The position numbers and the translations under genes are program-made. Positions 41,339 to 44,950 of a DNA stretch of 44,950 nucleotides are shown here, piece by piece. The DNA lies in NCBI RefSeq assembly GCF_918698095.1, contig NZ_CAKKLY010000020.1, positions 32,001 through 76,950 of the forward strand, written 5' to 3'. The notes under the pieces are model-generated. The model worked only from the letters and a program-made list of their open reading frames with translations. It did no database searches and was not told the origin of the DNA. This stretch comes from Arthrobacter sp. Bi83 (GTDB lineage: Bacteria; Actinomycetota; Actinomycetes; Actinomycetales; Micrococcaceae). The stretch's first letter is position 1. Every line of letters starts with the position of its first letter.

Positions 41339-41620
41339 CTAACCCGGATCCTCTGCGAACGGCCCAAGGTGACCGGCTTGCCGGCGGACGCTGCCGCAGG
41401 CACCGGACTCCTCCGGCCGCCAGATGGTGTGCACGCCAATATCGAGCAACTTCCGCTCACCGACGTCCGTGATGACCCAGACGAATCCGTGTTCGGGGAA
41501 CGTCATGTCAACCCACCCGCCCCACACTGCCCCGGTTTCGTGATCCCTCACAGCGATGAGGTGCCCGGGTGCCAGGGAGAGGAAGATGTCGGTTTCGCAT
41601 TCTGTCAGCGACTCTTTCAA
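41339..41620 (-). CDS. Hypothetical small protein (beta-rich)
   Basis: About 93 aa from TTG 41620, preceded by GGGGAG seven bases up; an ATG at 41749 would give 136 aa with a doubtful N-terminus. It reads LAPGHLIAVRDHETGAVWGGWVDMTFPEHGFVWVITDVGERKLLDI, a barrel-like pattern. It shares its general arrangement with the orphan at 24515-24769. Unknown function. Confidence 0.45.
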   Translation of the reverse strand: MKESLTECETDIFLSLAPGHLIAVRDHETGAVWGGWVDMTFPEHGFVWVITDVGERKLLDIGVHTIWRPEESGACGSVRRQAGHLGPFAEDPG

Positions 41621-41732
41621 CCCGTTTCTCCCCGGTGCTGCGTTGAGAGCGGCCGTGCGCAGCGAGCAGCCGGCCCGGCGGGCAGCGGGGCAGAGCAGAT
41701 TAAACACGCTGGCGGGCGCATCGGAGAGATGG

Positions 41733-41969
41733 CTATGCCGTCCGTTCATCGCAGCCCGCTCCCCACCTTTCGAGTGTCACGCCGTGTGGAACGTCGCTGT
41801 CCAGGCGGGCTTCATAGCGGCCCGGGGCGAGCCGTGTCACCGAGATGCCGACCTGTTCAGTCATCGCCGCCGGCTTCAGGAGATCCACCGCTTCATCCAG
41901 GGAGGCGTCCAATTCGATTCGGGTTTTTACGGCTACGCCGAGACATTCGGGTCCTGCGTGCATGGTCAT
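41733..41969 (-). CDS. Hypothetical small protein
   Basis: 78 aa. AAGGA lies three bases before ATG 41969 or nine before the third codon's ATG. Reads as strand-helix-strand (TRIELDASLDEAVDLLKPAAM, ISVTRLAPGRYEARL), possibly a ferredoxin-like or ACT-like mini-domain. No family recognised. Followed by the orphan at 41620 on the same strand, so the two may be co-expressed. Confidence 0.45.
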   Translation of the reverse strand: MTMHAGPECLGVAVKTRIELDASLDEAVDLLKPAAMTEQVGISVTRLAPGRYEARLDSDVPHGVTLERWGAGCDERTA

Positions 41970-41993
41970 GAATCCTTACTCTCAGGGCGGTGA

Positions 41994-42457
41994 TCAGTAC
42001 TGTGGACAGGCCAGAGGCCCGTGGTGTGGAAGGGAGGAGCGGCAGCTGGCGGCCTGGTCAACAGGAGCCTGGATCGAGGCGGCCGGCTGGCCCCGGCGGA
42101 AACCAGGGAACCAGGCTTCCGGCAGAAGAAGGGGCCGGGGGCCCTGGAACGCCGCAGAACGGCGGCGGTTTACCTCCGACCATCCAATGGTTGTGGCTTC
42201 AACACCTTCCAGCGACCGCAGGATCCAGGCGAGGGCCACCAGGTCCTCGGGGCTTTGGGCCCCATCGATGACGCCTCCAGGAGCCCAGCCCGGCGGCTGA
42301 TCCTGCCGGAAAGTTGGAGGATCAACGGCGGAATCACGGCCTGGGATTCGCCCCGCGACAGGTGCGCGGACGCTTCATTTCCAGCGCCACGGCGGGTGGC
42401 GGGGGGCCCCAGACGGGAGGTGTTGGTGATCACCGGTCTGTCCTTGAGGTTGTTCAA
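41994..42457 (-). pseudogene. Unrecognised small gene with probable frameshift
   Basis: An N-terminal-like frame starts at ATG 42457 (MNNLKDRPVITNTSRLG) and looks protein-like to about 42315. A second frame then reads GVIDGAQSPEDLVALAWILRSLEGVEATTIGW to about 42000 and has no start of its own. The simplest view is one frameshifted gene. Product unknown. Confidence 0.3.
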
Positions 42458-42650
42458 AGTCTTGGTCTTTGGGAGTGCTCCCGTGCGCCGGAAGGGGAGT
42501 TGCGGCGTCTTGTGCCGCCTGCGCTAATTCTTTTCATGATCATTTCTCATGGATCGTCAGGGGCAGGTCCTTGGAGATCGCATGATTGCTAGGACTTTGC
42601 ATTTGTGCGACGCCTTTGATAGGACTGCGTGATTGCCGAGGAAGTCGGGA

Positions 42651-43994
42651 CTAAGCCTCGAGGTCTTTGACTATCTCTTGGAGAGCCCGGATGAAGGACG
42701 AGATATCGTCGTCAGTCATCGGCAGAGACAAGGAGAATTCACCGCGGTGGACTGGGAAGAAGCCGCGGTTAGCGAGCTCGAGGGAACAAATTTGTGTCTT
42801 CTCACCGTCTACGTTGCGCCAGTAGTCGCGATGAGTCCGAACCGACAGTTCGGGGGAGTTCATGTACGCGTAAGCCATGTGGGAAAAGCCCTTGCCATAG
42901 ACCTTGAGCGGGCTGTTCCTTGCAGCACTCCACTCGTTCATCTCGGACATGATGCGCTTCGCGTGGGTGTTCAGCTTCTCGAAAGCCGACCGGTCCATCG
43001 TGCGCATACAAGCAGCACCCGCAATTAGGGAAAGCTTGTGGCCGTGGTGCGTTCCCGAGATTGTCACTTTTCCGTTCTCCAGGACGCTCATGACCTCGGA
43101 CGATCCACCCAGAGCCCCTAATGGCAGACCGCCACCGATGATCTTGCCCATCACGGTCAGGTCGGGGGTGACCCCGTACACCCCCTGGAGACCGTGGTAA
43201 CTTGCGCGAAGGCTGATCGTTTCATCGAAAATCAGGACGATGCCGAGTTCTTTCGTCAGGGCACGCAGCTCTTCGACGAAATCCTGATCGAGTGTAACCA
43301 GGCCTCCGGCTCCGCTCTGAAGTTCGAGGATGAGGCATGAGAGTGAGTCGGCGTTCGCTCGCAGAATTCGTTCGCAGCCCTGCCTGTCGTTCTGGGAAAG
43401 CACGATGATGTTCTCCACCTCGTCCGAGGGGATGCCGCCGCTATCCGGTACAGGTTTCGGGTCAGCTTCCGTGCCGCTGTCTTCGGGGTGGGGATGGGCT
43501 GAGATTTGGAGGATGTCGCTGAACCCGTGGTAGCCGCCTTCAAACTTGGCGATCTTGGTTTTGCCCGTGTATGCCCGTGCTACACGGATGGCGCTCATAC
43601 ACGATTCGGTGGCTGAGCATGAGAACTGGATCTTCTCGACTGAGGGGATGCGTTCGATGAGGATCTGGGCCAGCTCGGCTTCGGCGGTGCTGGGATTACC
43701 GAATGAAATGCCCTGAGGGATGGCTTCCAGCAGTGCAGAAGTGATTGCTGGATGATTGTGTCCCAGAACGTTGACCGTGAAGTTGTTGTTGAGGTCAAGC
43801 ATTCGCTGGCCATCGACGGTCTCGAGGTAGGCGCCGTTTCCTTTGTCTACGAAGACGGCATGGGGCCCGAAGTTGAAAGAGTTCCTGCTGTATCCCCCGG
43901 GAATGAGCTCCCGTCCCTTCCGCGTCAGTTCGGCAGACTCTGCAAACTTACTGCTGAACGCCTTAACGCTCGTTTCGATACTCAACGTGCCCAT
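42651..43994 (-). CDS. Class III PLP aminotransferase (GSA-aminomutase-like)
   Basis: 447 aa. PGGYSRNSFNFGPHAVFVDKGNGAYLETVDG is the class III start, followed by SATESCMSAIRVARAYTGKTKIAKFEGGYHG. Asp257-Glu258 (FDETI) stack on the PLP and the Schiff-base lysine is Lys284 (MGKIIGGG). It belongs to the glutamate-1-semialdehyde aminomutase-like subgroup used by many catabolic clusters, including beta-amino acid and ectoine-type pathways, rather than haem synthesis. GGAG lies eight bases before ATG 43994. Inverted 9-bp arms upstream (44071, 44136) may be its operator. Confidence 0.9.
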   Translation of the reverse strand: MGTLSIETSVKAFSSKFAESAELTRKGRELIPGGYSRNSFNFGPHAVFVDKGNGAYLETVDGQRMLDLNNNFTVNVLGHNHPAITSALLEAIPQGISFGNPSTAEAELAQILIERIPSVEKIQFSCSATESCMSAIRVARAYTGKTKIAKFEGGYHGFSDILQISAHPHPEDSGTEADPKPVPDSGGIPSDEVENIIVLSQNDRQGCERILRANADSLSCLILELQSGAGGLVTLDQDFVEELRALTKELGIVLIFDETISLRASYHGLQGVYGVTPDLTVMGKIIGGGLPLGALGGSSEVMSVLENGKVTISGTHHGHKLSLIAGAACMRTMDRSAFEKLNTHAKRIMSEMNEWSAARNSPLKVYGKGFSHMAYAYMNSPELSVRTHRDYWRNVDGEKTQICSLELANRGFFPVHRGEFSLSLPMTDDDISSFIRALQEIVKDLEA

Positions 43995-44070
43995 TCGTAC
44001 TACTCCATCTCGTTACTGCCTATGTTGTGCTCCGGGAGCACTTGGCGCTGGATATCCGGCTATCTTGTCG

Positions 44071-44144
44071 TTGGGTAATTTGCCGGTACTTTCATCGTGA
44101 ATCTCCCGCGTGCCGGCGGCAATGGCCGATCTGCGATTACCCAA
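44071..44144. promoter_or_regulatory. Inverted 9-bp arms upstream of the aminotransferase
   Basis: TTGGGTAAT (44071-44079) and its exact complement ATTACCCAA (44136-44144), 56 bp apart, 75-150 bp upstream of the aminotransferase start. This could be a looping operator pair. Confidence 0.4.
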
Positions 44145-44886
44145 TCGCCGAATGCGATGGCGAGCTCCGCACTTCGAATAGGGCCTGATGGTGGCGGCAA
44201 GCACGCCGGATGTTTGGGCGTATTCCATGGCAACAGAAAAATTTCACTCCTGTAGGTCCGGCGCTCTGATGAACCTTCTCAGGTCCGTGATGGGCCGGAA
44301 AACCGTGACGGGGAGAGTCTGGAGAAGTTTCTCCTCTCCCTCGCCTAAAGCTGCCGCCTGGGTTCGCATCCACTCAGAGGTGTGTGGTGAGTTGCGACTT
44401 AACTATCGGATTTGAGCGGCAAAGCCCAAGAATCGCCGCGTGCGGCACTAACATAACTGTCCGGCCGCACCCGGCGGTTGTTATATGTAGTGCCTTCGCC
44501 ATGCTGCCTGTGCAACTGCACTGGGCAAGGGAGCACTCTTGCTTACCCTTGGAAACGGCAACGGTCAGCCGGATGTGAGGCAGGACTCCATCGGACGTCG
44601 CGGCTTCGGCCCTCCTGCCTGAGCAAAATGACGCTTCCGTGATCAGGCGCTGCCTCCACGCCGACTCTGCCTATGGTTCCGTCATAGTCGTGTGCCTCGA
44701 GGTATTGATCGGTGCAGGGACCATTGATGGTGGGCGCCGTCGGTCATCCGGTTTACTTCTCTCCCGCGATTCCGAACGGGGCTTCCGTCTCGTTGCTTCA
44801 CCTAAACAGCCGCTTCCGGGTGTTGTTACCGATCGCGTTATTTGACGATGTAGCCGTCACGGTCCGTGGCGACGGGCGGGCATGAA

Positions 44887-44919
44887 AGCGCCCCGCCGGA
44901 TGGTGACCGGCGGGGCGCT
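44887..44919. terminator. Strong hairpin near the window end
   Basis: 13-bp perfect arms (AGCGCCCCGCCGG and complement) with a 7-nt loop. It is probably the terminator of a gene to the right of the window or of the lost region before it. Confidence 0.65.
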
Positions 44920-44950
44920 GATCGTCGCGCTGACGCGGCGATGGTCATTG

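Larger units (their letters stand above)
43995..44950. other. Gene-free right end of the window
   Basis: About 950 bp without a supportable gene; small open frames lack ribosome sites and recognisable domains. Structures seen: the 9-bp inverted pair at 44071-44144 and a strong terminator-like hairpin at 44887-44919. The rest may be decayed DNA or the start of a region beyond the window. Confidence 0.5.

Noticed and set aside
1..44950. CRISPR array
   Set aside because: No set of regularly spaced identical 25-40 bp repeats with unique spacers was seen; the repeats present are the short arrays and pairs listed.

Overview
The window looks like chromosome (possibly with plasmid-derived pieces) from a high-GC actinobacterium. 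The best guess is Micrococcaceae, in the Arthrobacter / Pseudarthrobacter / Paenarthrobacter group. This rests on the GC-rich third codon positions, GTG and TTG starts, AGGAG-type ribosome sites, the DUF4192, Panacea and IS110/IS3 content, and protein families common in soil actinobacteria. It is inferred from gene style only; no rRNA or complete tRNA is present.

Layout. (1) 1-10.6 kb is ordinary, core-like DNA: the start of an Lhr-type helicase, a FAD/Rieske oxidoreductase and a DUF4232-type lipoprotein, all leftward. Then comes a rightward operon of two unequal RND efflux permeases with a tiny lipoprotein adaptor between them, converging on a SRPBCC protein. (2) 10.7-12.1 kb holds an orphan gene and a DJ-1/PfpI amidotransferase, closed by a strong hairpin. 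(3) 12.15-14.6 kb looks like the edge of an integrated element. It has a tRNA-3'-end-like remnant, helically phased short repeats, a Panacea-type toxin-antitoxin pair, DnaA boxes and an excisionase-like protein. (4) 14.6-20.3 kb is a graveyard: a doubly broken IS110, an NmrA remnant, a tandem DUF202 membrane pair with a PPOX flavoprotein, TniB/TniQ remnants, and a broken copy of a CGNR regulator. (5) 20.5-24.1 kb is a detoxification cassette (paired SMR exporter, isochorismatase-like hydrolase, LLM flavoprotein). It is bounded by two ~600-bp direct copies of the CGNR gene, one dead and one intact. (6) 24.5-29.8 kb is a small-acid uptake and catabolism module: RraA-type aldolase, D-2-hydroxyacid dehydrogenase, MHS-type permease and a divergent double-length IclR regulator. 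(7) 29.9-34.1 kb is nested mobile DNA: an LLM/serine-resolvase chimera cut by an IS3 element whose exact ends and 3-bp target duplication can be read, a second, apparently intact IS110, and plasmid-like repeats with a broken DUF4192 gene. (8) 34.2-44.0 kb is a leftward amino-acid-type catabolic locus: polar amino-acid ABC transporter, MalY/PatB PLP enzyme, creatinase-like M24 hydrolase lacking metal ligands, XRE-cupin regulator and a class III aminotransferase. It is interrupted by orphan genes and an ISL3 scrap.

How they work together. Regions 6 and 8 each combine transport, enzymes and a dedicated regulator and probably import and degrade specific small molecules; the substrates cannot be read from sequence. 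Region 5 exports or modifies toxic small compounds. The mobile pieces explain how these modules were assembled. The best candidates for something under-described are the creatinase-like/MalY/aminotransferase locus, the asymmetric RND pair with a minimal lipoprotein adaptor, and the Panacea toxin-antitoxin pair with phased DnaA boxes beside an attachment-site-like array.
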